Positions 7,867-16,574 of a DNA stretch of 64,000 nt are shown here, in pieces (within the stretch, counting starts at the first letter, position 1; every line of letters begins with the position of its first letter). Under the pieces are notes generated by a model. That model ran no database searches. It saw only the letters and a program-made list of their open reading frames with translations, and was not told where the DNA came from. The stretch is from an uncultured Clostridia bacterium (GTDB taxonomy: Bacteria > Bacillota_A > Clostridia > Oscillospirales > Oscillospiraceae). The stretch is taken from assembly GCA_947307375.1 (NCBI GenBank), contig CAMZIX010000001.1:1-64000 (forward strand), written 5' to 3'. Position numbers and translations under genes: made by a program.

Positions 7867-9087
7867 TTACTTCAAAACGACCTTCTGGAAATTCTTTTTG
7901 CCGCGCTTGACCAGAATGCCGGCCTTCAGCTGTTCCGCAGAAAACGAAGCGCCGATATCGTTCAGCTTGGCGTCATCCACGGTCACGCCTCCCTGCTGCA
8001 CATTGCGGCGCGCGTCGGACTTGGAGAGGCAGAGCCCGGTCTTGACCAGCAGCGTCAGGATATCGATCGCGCCGTCCGTCAGATCGGCCTCGCTCAGCTC
8101 CGTCATAGGCGCGTTCGCGCCGTCGCCCGCGGAGAAAAGCGCCTTGGCCGAGGCCTCGGCCTTTTTCGCATCTTCCTCGCCGTGCACCATGGAGGTCAGC
8201 TCGTAGGCCAGGATCTCCTTGGCGCGGTTGAGCTCGCTGCCCTCCCATTTGGCCATCTCGTCGATCTGCTCGAGCGGAAGGAAGGTCAGCATGCGGATGC
8301 ACTTAAGCACGTCCGCGTCGTCGACGTTTCGCCAGTACTGGTAGAAATCAAAGGGGCTGGTCTTGTTCGGATCGAGCCAGACCGCGTTGCCGGCGGTCTT
8401 GCCCATCTTCATGCCGTGCGAATCGGTCAGGAGCGTGATCGTCATCGCGTGCGCGTCCTTGCCGAGCTTTTTGCGGATCAGCTCCGTGCCGCCGAGCATG
8501 TTGCTCCACTGGTCGTCCCCGCCGAACTGCATGTTGCAGTCGTAGTGCTGGAACAGGTAGTAGAAGTCGTAGCTCTGCATGATCATGTAGTTGAACTCAA
8601 AGAAGCTCAGCCCTTTTTCCATGCGCTGCTTGTAGCACTCGGCGCGCAGCATGTTGTTCACCGAGAAGCAGGCGCCCACCTCGCGGAGGAGCTCGACGTA
8701 ATTCAGGTTCAGTAGCCAGTCGGCGTTATTGACCATCAGCGCCTTGCCCGGTCCGAACTCGATAAAGCGCTCCATCTGGCGGCGGAAGCACTCAGCGTTA
8801 TGGTCGATATCCTCGCGTGTCAGCATCTTGCGCATGTCGGTGCGGCCGGAGGGGTCGCCGATCATCGTCGTACCGCCGCCGATCAGCGCGATCGGCTTGT
8901 TGCCGGCCTGCTGCAGACGCTTCATCAGCGTCAGCGCCATGAAATGGCCGGCCGTCAGGCTGTCGGCCGTGCAGTCGAAGCCGATGTAAAAGGTCGCCTT
9001 GCCGGCGTTCACCAGCTCGCGGATCTCTTCCTCGTTCGTCACCTGGGCGATCAGGCCGCGGGCGACGAGTTCTTCATAAATACCCAT
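7867..9087 (-). CDS. tyrS: tyrosyl-tRNA synthetase
   Basis: A 406-aa class I synthetase charging tRNA-Tyr. Visible parts are the Tyr-binding start FYIGFDCTADSLTAGHFM (HIGH-like), the KMSKS-like loop MKMGKTAGNAVWL and a C-terminal S4 RNA-binding domain (about residues 340-405, LSKSDARRNVQQGGV). It is the second gene behind a tyrosine T-box and follows the Cys-motif redox gene by 15 bp. It is probably induced when uncharged tRNA-Tyr accumulates. Confidence 0.97.
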   Translation of the reverse strand: MGIYEELVARGLIAQVTNEEEIRELVNAGKATFYIGFDCTADSLTAGHFMALTLMKRLQQAGNKPIALIGGGTTMIGDPSGRTDMRKMLTREDIDHNAECFRRQMERFIEFGPGKALMVNNADWLLNLNYVELLREVGACFSVNNMLRAECYKQRMEKGLSFFEFNYMIMQSYDFYYLFQHYDCNMQFGGDDQWSNMLGGTELIRKKLGKDAHAMTITLLTDSHGMKMGKTAGNAVWLDPNKTSPFDFYQYWRNVDDADVLKCIRMLTFLPLEQIDEMAKWEGSELNRAKEILAYELTSMVHGEEDAKKAEASAKALFSAGDGANAPMTELSEADLTDGAIDILTLLVKTGLCLSKSDARRNVQQGGVTVDDAKLNDIGASFSAEQLKAGILVKRGKKNFQKVVLK

Positions 9088-9102
9088 TTTTTATTTCTCC
9101 TG

Positions 9103-9471
9103 TCAGTCTTTGTGTTTCATCAAATCTTCGATATACTGCGCGCCGTATTCGATCAGCGCGTCGCAGCTGACGCGGTTCTGCTTGAGCTCCGCGCAGCGGA
9201 CGCAGCCGAACTGCCGACGGAAGCTTTCCACGCAGTCGCGGGCCAGAGCCGCGACCTTACGCTTGTCCTGCTCGATGAGGCCGATGGCCATCACTGCGCC
9301 GGAGATCGCGCCGCAGATCTCCCCGCTGCGCACGCCGCCGCCGAAGCCGGCGGCCACGCTCAGCGCCGTTTCCCGATCCAGGCCGGTATACTTCCCGACG
9401 GACGCAAGCACGCTCTGCGCACAGTTGCAGCCCTGCTGATGAAAGCTGACAGCGTCTTCCCGAATCCCCAT
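9103..9471 (-). CDS. C_GCAxxG_C_C-family redox protein under T-box control
   Basis: A 122-aa protein matching the C_GCAxxG_C_C motif family of putative redox-active, membrane- or flavin-associated proteins: GCNCAQSVL near residue 15, GFGGGVRSGEICGAISGAV in the middle, and a C-terminal CVRC..C set. Its function is unknown. ATG 9471 has GGGGGTGA 6 nt upstream, directly after the T-box terminator; the longer reading from 9525 would start inside that hairpin and is rejected. It is first in an operon with tyrS, so it should respond to tyrosine supply, an unusual regulation for this family. Confidence 0.8.
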   Translation of the reverse strand: MGIREDAVSFHQQGCNCAQSVLASVGKYTGLDRETALSVAAGFGGGVRSGEICGAISGAVMAIGLIEQDKRKVAALARDCVESFRRQFGCVRCAELKQNRVSCDALIEYGAQYIEDLMKHKD

Positions 9472-9486
9472 TCCTATCACCCCCAG

Positions 9487-9746
9487 AAAAAGATAAAACC
9501 CTCCGTCCTTTCGGACAGAGGGCATTTGTATGCGGTACCACCTCTGTACGCCGCATCCTCACGGAAACGGCCTCAGCGAGTGCATTGCACTCCCGCGCGC
9601 TATCGGGCGCACCCGTCACAGCCTACTGTCTTTCGAGTTCGGTGTGCCGCTCCAAACCGTATTCATCCCGTTCGCTCTCCCCTTTTCACCGGCCAGGGTC
9701 TCTCTGTGCAGCGGGCGCGGAATTACTCCTGTTCTTCGTCGCGTTA
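9487..9746 (-). promoter_or_regulatory. tyrosine-specific T-box riboswitch
   Basis: On the minus strand a leader of about 260 nt carries the T-box bulge GGTGGTACCGC (9531-9544). The UGGU in it would pair with an ACCA tRNA end. The likely specifier is TAC (Tyr) in GAATACGG at 9659-9661. Stem I has the expected AGAGAGACCC and GGTGAAAA landmarks. A terminator stem CCCTC.GTCC/GGAC.GAGGG with T-tract lies at 9487-9522. Downstream genes are the Cys-motif protein and tyrS, which fits the Tyr codon. Confidence 0.93.
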
Positions 9747-9751
9747 AGCGG

Positions 9752-9780
9752 AGTATATCTCAAACTTTGTCAGATGTCAA
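9752..9780 (-). promoter_or_regulatory. promoter of the T-box/tyrS operon
   Basis: TTGACA (9775-9780), 17-bp spacer, TATACT (9752-9757). The -35 box overlaps the recN stop codon. Confidence 0.88.
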
Positions 9781-11459
9781 GCGTGCTCTTGTTTATAGCG
9801 CTCCGCGGCTTCGAGCTGCTCCTCGGCGCTCGCGAGCGTCGTGAGCGTGACGTTATCGCCGCCGTGCAGACGCGCCAGCTCCTGCCGCCGTCCCTCCCGG
9901 TCGAGCGGACCGACCTCGGTATAGGTCCTGCCGCCCTTTTCGCTCTTTTCGATCAGATAATGACTGTCGGCCATCGCGGCGATCTGAGGCAGATGCGTCA
10001 CGCACATGACCTGCTTGCCGCGGGAAACCGAAAACAGCTTTTCTCCGACACGCTGCGCGGCAATGCCGGACACGCCGGTGTCGATCTCGTCGAAGATCAA
10101 CGTCGGCACCGGATCATGCGCAGCAAAGACATTCTTCATGGCCAGCATGATGCGGCTCAGCTCGCCGCCGGAGGCGATCCGGCTGATGCGGCCCAGCTCT
10201 TCGCCGGCATTGGCGGACATCAGAAAACGGATCTGATCGAGGCCGTGGCTGTCGAAGCCCTGCTCGTTTTCCACATCGCTGATCTCCACGGAAAAGCGGA
10301 CCGCCGGCATACTCAGGTCGCGCAGCTCTTTTACGATGCGCGCCTCCAGCTCCCGCGCGGCCTTTTCCCGGACGTTCCGCAGGCGAAGCCCAGCCTCCCG
10401 GCAGCGCTGCTTCTGTGCGGCAAGCTCCTTTTCCAGCCTGACAAGCCTCTCATCGGCGTACTGGATCTCATCCAGCTTCTGCCGGCACTCGTCCAGATAC
10501 GCGGGCAGCTCGTCCACGCTCCGTCCGTAGCGCCGCTCCAGCTTGCGGAAAAGCGCCAGCCGCGTCTCCATGCGATCGTATTCCTCAGGCGAAAAATCGA
10601 GCGACTCGCGGAAATCCCGCAGCGTCTCGCAGGCGTCCGTCAGCAGGAATGACGCGTCCTGAATAGCCTTGGCCGCGCGCTCGAGCTCAGGCGCGACAGC
10701 GGCGGCGCGCTGGGCAAAATACGCGGCGTTCTGCGTCATGCTCTGCGCGCTCGTATCGCTCTCGTCCAGCGCAGCGCAGGCCTCGTCGATGGCCTCGGTC
10801 AGCTTCTCCGCGTTACGCAGCAGATCGCGGCGCGCGTTCAGTTCCTCCTCTTCCCCGGGCCGAAGCTCCGCGCTCTCCAGCTCTCTGATCTGCGCCTGCA
10901 GGCTTTCACTGAGCCGTTCCTTTTCGAGTTCGTCCATGCTGAGCCGGGCGATCTCCTTTTTCAGGGCCTGATAAGCCTCATAAGCGGCGGAGAAATCGGC
11001 CAACTCCCCCGGATACGCACCGAAGCGATCCAGATAGCCGCGGTGCAGCCGCTCGTCCATCAACTGGCGGCCGTCGTTCTGCCCGTGGATATCCACCAGC
11101 AGCGACGCAAGCTCCTTCATCTGAGCCGCCGTGACCGGCACGCCGCAGACGCGCGCGCTGCTCTTGCCGTCGGCGCCGATGCGGCGCTGGAGGATCAGCT
11201 CGCCGTCTGTCTCGATCTCGTTCTGGTCCAGCCAGTTCTGAACGCAGTCTGCGTCGAAAACCGCCGTGACAAGTCCCTTTTCCGCGCCGCGCCGGACAAG
11301 CTCCCTGCTGACGCGGTCGCCGAGCACGGCGCCGATCGCGTCGATCACGATCGATTTGCCCGCGCCGGTCTCGCCGGTCAGCACATTGAAGCCCGCGGTA
11401 AACTGAATGTCCGCGCGCTCAATGACCGCGATATTCTCAATGTGAAGCTCGTTCAGCAT
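9777..11459 (-). CDS. recN: DNA repair protein RecN
   Basis: A 560-aa SMC-like ATPase acting in double-strand-break repair. The N-terminus carries Walker A GETGAGKS (about residues 30-37). Long coiled coils span about 155-370, rich in Glu, Arg and Leu. The C-terminal ABC signature is SGGELSRIMLAMK, with Walker B TLIFDEIDTGVSG. ATG 11459 follows argR by 22 bp. It is the last gene of the dxs-argR-recN run; no terminator separates it from the T-box promoter that starts at its stop. Confidence 0.97.
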   Translation of the reverse strand: MLNELHIENIAVIERADIQFTAGFNVLTGETGAGKSIVIDAIGAVLGDRVSRELVRRGAEKGLVTAVFDADCVQNWLDQNEIETDGELILQRRIGADGKSSARVCGVPVTAAQMKELASLLVDIHGQNDGRQLMDERLHRGYLDRFGAYPGELADFSAAYEAYQALKKEIARLSMDELEKERLSESLQAQIRELESAELRPGEEEELNARRDLLRNAEKLTEAIDEACAALDESDTSAQSMTQNAAYFAQRAAAVAPELERAAKAIQDASFLLTDACETLRDFRESLDFSPEEYDRMETRLALFRKLERRYGRSVDELPAYLDECRQKLDEIQYADERLVRLEKELAAQKQRCREAGLRLRNVREKAARELEARIVKELRDLSMPAVRFSVEISDVENEQGFDSHGLDQIRFLMSANAGEELGRISRIASGGELSRIMLAMKNVFAAHDPVPTLIFDEIDTGVSGIAAQRVGEKLFSVSRGKQVMCVTHLPQIAAMADSHYLIEKSEKGGRTYTEVGPLDREGRRQELARLHGGDNVTLTTLASAEEQLEAAERYKQEHA

Positions 11460-11481
11460 AGTCTTATCCCAACAGTTCCGT

Positions 11482-11937
11482 TCAGTCGGACAGGATGCTT
11501 TCGATATCCCGGCGGAGGGTCTCCGCGGCCTGATTGTCTCTCATGGCGATGAAAGCCGTGTCATGCCCGGCGAGGGCGCCGACCAGCGATTTGTTCTTCA
11601 TCGCTTCGATCGCCGAGCAGGCGGCCGGAGCCAGGCTGGGCAGCGTTTTCAGGATCAGCAGGTTCTGCGCCACGTCAAAGCTCGTAACGCTCTCTCTGAA
11701 GATCGTGCGCAGCTTCATCGTCAGTTCATTATCCGCGTGTTCGCGGCTCACGACGTAGCAGTAACGGCCGCTGGGGCCCATCTGTTTGACCAGCCGCATA
11801 TCCTTGATATCTCTGGAAAGCGTTGCCTGCGTGCTTTTGATGCCGCGTTCCGCCAGAGCGTTGAGCAGCTGCTGCTGCGTTTCGATCTCCTGCTCGGCAA
11901 TGATTTCCAGAATGACGTTCTGTCTTCCAGGTTTCAT
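11482..11937 (-). CDS. argR: arginine repressor ArgR/AhrC
   Basis: A 151-aa regulator of arginine metabolism. The N-terminal winged helix (residues 1-70) contains the family marker STQATLSRDIKDMRLVK. The C-terminal oligomerisation and arginine-binding domain includes SLVGALAGHDTAFI. It is expected to work as a hexamer with arginine as corepressor. ATG 11937 has GGGAGG upstream, 16 bp after nadK. The nadK-argR-recN order is common in Firmicutes. Confidence 0.95.
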   Translation of the reverse strand: MKPGRQNVILEIIAEQEIETQQQLLNALAERGIKSTQATLSRDIKDMRLVKQMGPSGRYCYVVSREHADNELTMKLRTIFRESVTSFDVAQNLLILKTLPSLAPAACSAIEAMKNKSLVGALAGHDTAFIAMRDNQAAETLRRDIESILSD

Positions 11938-11953
11938 GGATTTGCCTCCCGTT

Positions 11954-12799
11954 TTATCTCAGTTTTTCAAATGCGATTTCATAAAAGCTCTTCAGGCCCA
12001 TGTCTGCCATCAGCGCATAGTGCTCGGAACGCCTGACCTTTACCAGATCTCCGTTTTCGAGATCAAAGTCCGAGTTGCCGTCGACCGAAAGATAGGCTCT
12101 TCGACCGTGGGAAATATCCGTGCGGATAAGGATCTCTCGGTTGGGATCCAGAACAAAGGTGCGCGAGCCCATCACGTGCGCGCAGATCGGACTGAGGATG
12201 ATATTCTCCGCATCCGGCTCGACGATCGGGCCGCCGGCGGACATCGAATACCCGGTGGAGCCGGTCGGCGTGGAAAGGACGACGCCGTCGCCGGTGAAGC
12301 CGGTCATGCGCTGGCCGTTGCACCAGGCCGTGATCGACACGCACTCGCCGTAGCCGTGGATGACCGCGTCGTTGAGCGCAGTGTCCCGGCAGATTTCCAC
12401 TCCGCCGCGGATCAGCGCCACATCCAGCATCATGCGTCTGCTGATCTGATAGTGCCCGCGGGCCGCCTCGACGACGAGGTCGATATTCTCCTCCTCCAGC
12501 GAGGTCATAAAGCCCTTGGTGCCGAGATTGACGCCCAGCATTGGCAGATCGTGCCCGTGCAGCTGCCGCGCCACGGCGAGCATCGTACCGTCGCCGCCAA
12601 TCACGACGGCAAGACTGCAGTCATTCGCAATCTCCGCGATCCGGTGAATCCTGATATCCTGCGGGATCACCTCCGGCTCGTCGTCGGCGAAGACCGGACA
12701 GACGGCGGTCTCAAAGCCGGCGTCATGAAGAAGAACGCTGACGTTCCTGGTGAAGTTCAGCTCCAGATCACGAAAGGGATTCGGACATAATGCGATCAT
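11954..12799 (-). CDS. nadK: NAD kinase
   Basis: A 281-aa kinase making NADP from NAD and ATP (or polyphosphate). Family motifs are GGDGTML (catalytic Asp, about residue 65), LGVNLGTKGFMTSLE and TPTGSTGYSMSAGGP. ATG 12799 is chosen because AGGAGG lies 8 nt upstream; the GTG at 12808 would touch that site. The Shine-Dalgarno sequence overlaps the tlyA stop. Confidence 0.95.
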   Translation of the reverse strand: MIALCPNPFRDLELNFTRNVSVLLHDAGFETAVCPVFADDEPEVIPQDIRIHRIAEIANDCSLAVVIGGDGTMLAVARQLHGHDLPMLGVNLGTKGFMTSLEEENIDLVVEAARGHYQISRRMMLDVALIRGGVEICRDTALNDAVIHGYGECVSITAWCNGQRMTGFTGDGVVLSTPTGSTGYSMSAGGPIVEPDAENIILSPICAHVMGSRTFVLDPNREILIRTDISHGRRAYLSVDGNSDFDLENGDLVKVRRSEHYALMADMGLKSFYEIAFEKLR

Positions 12800-12811
12800 C
12801 CAAAGCACCTC

Positions 12812-13606
12812 CTACAGCGCCTGATGCGAAGCCTCCACCACAGCGTCGACGTCGATCGCCGCGGGCGGAAAGCCGCCGTTTTTCATGTAACAGATATACT
12901 CGATATTGCCCTCCGGGCCCTTGATCGGAGAGAAGTCAAGCCCGAGGACGCTTAAGCCTATGGTCGGAGCAAAGTCAAGGATTTCCCGCACCACCTGGCG
13001 GTGGACCGCCTCGTCGCGCACAACGCCCTTTTTCCCGACCTCTTCCCTGCCGGCTTCAAACTGCGGCTTGATCAGGCAGATCAGGTCGGCCTCCGGTTTC
13101 AAAAGCGCTTTGACCGCAGGCAGGACAAGACGGATCGAAATAAATGATACGTCCATCACGGCCAGATCCAGGGGCTCCGGGATCTGCTCGCGCGTCACAT
13201 AGCGGAGGTTTGTTCGCTCCAGGTTGATCACGCGCTCGTCGCAGCGGAGCTTCCAGGCCAGCTGCCCGTACCCGACGTCGACCGCATAGACCCTGGCGGC
13301 CCCGTGCTGCAGCAGCACGTCGGTAAAGCCGCCGGTCGAAGCGCCGCAGTCGATGCAGCATTTGCCCGCCGGATCGACCGGAAAGACCTTCAGCGCCTTG
13401 TCAAGCTTAAAGCCGCCGCGGCTGACGAAGGGGATCGCCTCGCCGCGCACTTCCAGCGCCGCCTCCGGATCGACGGCGGTCCCGGGCTTGTCCACGCGCT
13501 GGCCGTTGACAAAGACAAGGCCGCTCATGATCGTGGTCTTCGCCCGCTCACGGCTGTCTGTATAGCCGCGCTCAAAAACGAGCTGATCCAGTCTGATCTT
13601 CTTCAT
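12812..13606 (-). CDS. tlyA: TlyA-family rRNA 2'-O-methyltransferase
   Basis: A 264-aa protein with an N-terminal S4 RNA-binding domain (about 3-65, RLDQLVFERGYTDSRERAKTTI) and a C-terminal FtsJ-like methyltransferase domain with SAM motif IDCGASTGGFTDVLL and the DVSFISIRLVLPA strand. Relatives methylate 16S and 23S rRNA cytidines and were once called hemolysins. The start overlaps the dxs stop by 4 bp. Confidence 0.92.
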   Translation of the reverse strand: MKKIRLDQLVFERGYTDSRERAKTTIMSGLVFVNGQRVDKPGTAVDPEAALEVRGEAIPFVSRGGFKLDKALKVFPVDPAGKCCIDCGASTGGFTDVLLQHGAARVYAVDVGYGQLAWKLRCDERVINLERTNLRYVTREQIPEPLDLAVMDVSFISIRLVLPAVKALLKPEADLICLIKPQFEAGREEVGKKGVVRDEAVHRQVVREILDFAPTIGLSVLGLDFSPIKGPEGNIEYICYMKNGGFPPAAIDVDAVVEASHQAL

Positions 13607-15447
13607 TTGCGTTCCCTGTTCAGCAGCTCTTCTGCGTGCGCCAGCAGCGCTTCGGCGTCCATCTGGTAGAGCTTCAGCAGCTGCGCGACCGACCCGTGCG
13701 TTACGATGCCGTCGCCCAGGTTCAGCAGGGTCGACTGTACGGCAAGGCCGGCGTTCTCCGCTTCCGCCAAAAGCTGTTCACCGATGCAGCCAGCGGCGCA
13801 TACGTCCTCCGCGATCAGAAGCCGGCCGGTCTTTTTCAGCGAATCGAGGCAGCGGAGCAGGCGATTCGGCCGAACGCGGTTCAGTTTGATCAGATCCACG
13901 CCGATCCCGCGTTCCTTGAGCCGATAAGCCGCCTCAAACATCGGGTTGACCATGCTGCCGTAGCAGACCATCGTCAGGCGGTCGCCCTCCAGCAGCACAC
14001 TTTCCTCCTCCAGCGAGCAGGCGCGGTAATTGCCCTCGCCGCCTCTCGGATAACGGATGGCGCAGGGTCCGCTTTCTTCCTCGATCGCATGGCGAAGCAT
14101 CTCGCGCAGCTCTTCAAAGCTTGAAGGGCACCAGATCTGCATCCCGGGGACCGTGCTGAGAAACGCCAGGTCGAAAACGCCGTGATGCGTCTCGCCGTCG
14201 TTGCCGACGAGGCCCGCCCGGTCAAGCGCAAAGACCGCGTGCAGCCTCTGCAGAGCTACGTCATGGATCAGCATGTCATAGCCGCGCTGCAGAAAGCTGG
14301 AATAGACCGCAAACACCGGGCAGAGGCCCTGTTTTGCCATGCCGCCGGCCATGGCGACGGCGTGTCCCTCGGCGATGCCTACGTCAAAGAAGCGATCCGG
14401 ATACTTCGCGGCAAAGCCGTCCAGACCCGTACCGGAGGTCATGGCGGCGGTGATGGCCACCAAGTTCTGATTTTTCCCGGCCAAATCACACAGCGTATCG
14501 CCGAAGACGGAGGAGAAGCAGGGGGCGGCCTCCGGCATGACGCCGGTCTTCGGATCGAAGGCGGATACGCCGTGATAGCGCTCCGGATCCTGTTCCGTAT
14601 AGTCGCAGCCCTTTCCCTTCTTCGTCAGAACGTGCAGCAGTACCGGCGCGCCGACGTCTCGGGCATAACGGATCGCGGTTTCCAGACGGCCGAGATCATG
14701 CCCGTCGACCGGACCGAGGTAGTTAAAGCCCATTTCGCTGAACATGTTGTCCGACAGCACACGGGCCTTGACCCACTCCTTGACCTTGTGATTGAAGCGA
14801 TACAGCGCGGGCAAATGCGAGAAAACGTCGCGGTACCAGCGCTTGAAGCTGATGTAGCCGGGCTTAGAGCGCATGGTCTGCAGCATGCTGACCGTGCCGC
14901 CCACATTCTCACTGATCGACATGTTGTTATCATTGAGGATGACGACCATTGGCTCGCCGCTGGCGGCGGCGTTGGTCAGACCCTCGTAGGCAAGACCGCC
15001 GGTCATGGCGCCGTCGCCGATCACGGCCACGACCTGATAGTTCTCATGCTTCAGACTGCGTGCGCGCGCCATACCCAGCGCGACGGAGACCGAATTGGAG
15101 GCATGTCCGGCGATAAACGCGTCGTCCGTCGCCTCATAGGGCTTCGGGAAGCCGGACAGGCCGCCGTACTGACGCAGCGTATCAAAACGATCGAAGCGGC
15201 CCGTGAGGATCTTATGGGCATAGCTCTGGTGCCCGACATCAAAAATGATGCGATCCACCGCGCTGTCATAGACACGATGGAGCGCCACCGTCAGTTCGAT
15301 CGTTCCCAGGTTGGAGGACAGATGTCCGCCGGTCCGGGAAACCGTCTGTATGATCCTTTCGCGCAGCTCAGCGCAGAGCGGCTTCAGCTGTTGCGGGCGA
15401 AGACGCTTGACGTCGGCTGACGAATGAATTGTCTCTAAAATACTCAA
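13603..15447 (-). CDS. dxs: 1-deoxy-D-xylulose-5-phosphate synthase
   Basis: A 614-aa thiamine-diphosphate enzyme for the first step of the MEP isoprenoid pathway (pyruvate plus glyceraldehyde-3-phosphate to DXP). The ThDP motif is GDGAMTGGLAYEGLTNA through LNDNNMSIS; the transketolase pyrimidine domain holds DRAGLVGNDGETHHG. It lies next to ispA, so the entry and prenyl-chain steps of isoprenoid synthesis are co-transcribed. Confidence 0.97.
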   Translation of the reverse strand: MSILETIHSSADVKRLRPQQLKPLCAELRERIIQTVSRTGGHLSSNLGTIELTVALHRVYDSAVDRIIFDVGHQSYAHKILTGRFDRFDTLRQYGGLSGFPKPYEATDDAFIAGHASNSVSVALGMARARSLKHENYQVVAVIGDGAMTGGLAYEGLTNAAASGEPMVVILNDNNMSISENVGGTVSMLQTMRSKPGYISFKRWYRDVFSHLPALYRFNHKVKEWVKARVLSDNMFSEMGFNYLGPVDGHDLGRLETAIRYARDVGAPVLLHVLTKKGKGCDYTEQDPERYHGVSAFDPKTGVMPEAAPCFSSVFGDTLCDLAGKNQNLVAITAAMTSGTGLDGFAAKYPDRFFDVGIAEGHAVAMAGGMAKQGLCPVFAVYSSFLQRGYDMLIHDVALQRLHAVFALDRAGLVGNDGETHHGVFDLAFLSTVPGMQIWCPSSFEELREMLRHAIEEESGPCAIRYPRGGEGNYRACSLEEESVLLEGDRLTMVCYGSMVNPMFEAAYRLKERGIGVDLIKLNRVRPNRLLRCLDSLKKTGRLLIAEDVCAAGCIGEQLLAEAENAGLAVQSTLLNLGDGIVTHGSVAQLLKLYQMDAEALLAHAEELLNRERK

Positions 15448-15468
15448 AGCATTGAGCTCCTCGTTTGT

Positions 15469-16341
15469 TTAATTCTTGCGCACCGCCATCGAATCGGCCA
15501 GCGCGTCGAGAAACGCGGTGTCGGAAAAGCCTTCGGAAAGCGCCGTTTTGGCGGCCTCCGTCAGACGCGTGATCCTGCGCTCGCACTCGTCCAGACCGAC
15601 GAGAGAAACGTAGGTGTTCTTCCCCTCCTGAAGGTCCGAGCCGATGGGTTTGCCGAGCTCGGCCTCGGTGCTGGTCACGTCCAGCATATCGTCGCGCAGC
15701 TGAAAAGCCGCGCCGATGGCCGCGCCGTAGCGCGCGGCGGCGTCGAGCTGAAGCTCCGTCCCGCCGGCCGCGTGAACGCCCATCCGGCAGGCGGCGATCA
15801 GCAGCGCGCCGGTCTTGCGGCTGTTGATCTCATCCAATTCTCTCTCGCTGAGGCGCTTGCCCTCGCCGATCATGTCCAGATACTGGCCGCCGCACATGCC
15901 GTCCAGCCCGACGGCATCGGCCAGATCCTCCGCGCAGGCGGCGCGGCGATCCGCCGACAGAGAGCAGCGCAGGATCGTGCCGAAGGCCTCCGCCTGCAGC
16001 GCGTCGCCGGCCAGCGTCGCCGTGCATTCGCCGTAGACCACATGATTCGTCGGGCGGCCGCGGCGCAGATCGTCGTTATCCATGCAGGGCAGATCGTCGT
16101 GGATCAGGCTGTAGGTGTGCAACATCTCGATCGCACAGGCCACAGGCAGCGCCGCCTCCGGATCGCCGCCGGAGATCCGGCAGAATTCCAGCACCAGCAT
16201 CGGTCGGATGCGCTTGCCGCCGGCCAGGAGGCTGTAGCGCATCGCCTCGGCCAGACCGCCCGTCGGCGTCTGCTCCGCAGCCGTGGAAAAATACTCCTCC
16301 AGCGCGCGGTCGATCCGATCCTTATACTCCTGCGCCGTCAT
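15469..16341 (-). CDS. ispA: polyprenyl (farnesyl/geranyl) diphosphate synthase
   Basis: A 290-aa all-helical prenyltransferase. The first aspartate-rich motif is DDLPCMDNDD with RRGRPTNH after it; the second is DDMLD. Both bind Mg-diphosphate. The size and the two residues between the Asp pairs of the first motif fit bacterial short-chain FPP synthases. It overlaps xseB by 4 bp and precedes dxs by 21 bp. Confidence 0.93.
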   Translation of the reverse strand: MTAQEYKDRIDRALEEYFSTAAEQTPTGGLAEAMRYSLLAGGKRIRPMLVLEFCRISGGDPEAALPVACAIEMLHTYSLIHDDLPCMDNDDLRRGRPTNHVVYGECTATLAGDALQAEAFGTILRCSLSADRRAACAEDLADAVGLDGMCGGQYLDMIGEGKRLSERELDEINSRKTGALLIAACRMGVHAAGGTELQLDAAARYGAAIGAAFQLRDDMLDVTSTEAELGKPIGSDLQEGKNTYVSLVGLDECERRITRLTEAAKTALSEGFSDTAFLDALADSMAVRKN

Positions 16342-16574
16342 GGATTCTCGTCCTCAAAGGGCAGCTCCTGCGGCAGACGGTCCGGCCCCTTTTTCAGCTT
16401 GACGACCTTCTGCTCCGCCTCGTCGAGCATCGCGCCGCAGCGGCGGATCAGGCCGGTCCCCTCCTCGAAAAGGCTGAGCGAATCGTTCAGCGGCAGATCG
16501 CCCTTTTCCAGATGGCGGACGATCTCATCCAGTCTCGCAAGAGACTGTTCAAAACTCAAATTCTTTTCTGTCAT
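16338..16574 (-). CDS. xseB: exodeoxyribonuclease VII small subunit
   Basis: A 78-aa helical subunit. The SFEQSLARLDEIVRHLEKGDLPLNDSLSLFEEG stretch is the family hallmark. It associates in several copies with XseA to degrade single-stranded DNA. It overlaps both xseA and ispA by 4 bp (ATGA type), so the genes are translationally coupled. Confidence 0.95.
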   Translation of the reverse strand: MTEKNLSFEQSLARLDEIVRHLEKGDLPLNDSLSLFEEGTGLIRRCGAMLDEAEQKVVKLKKGPDRLPQELPFEDENP

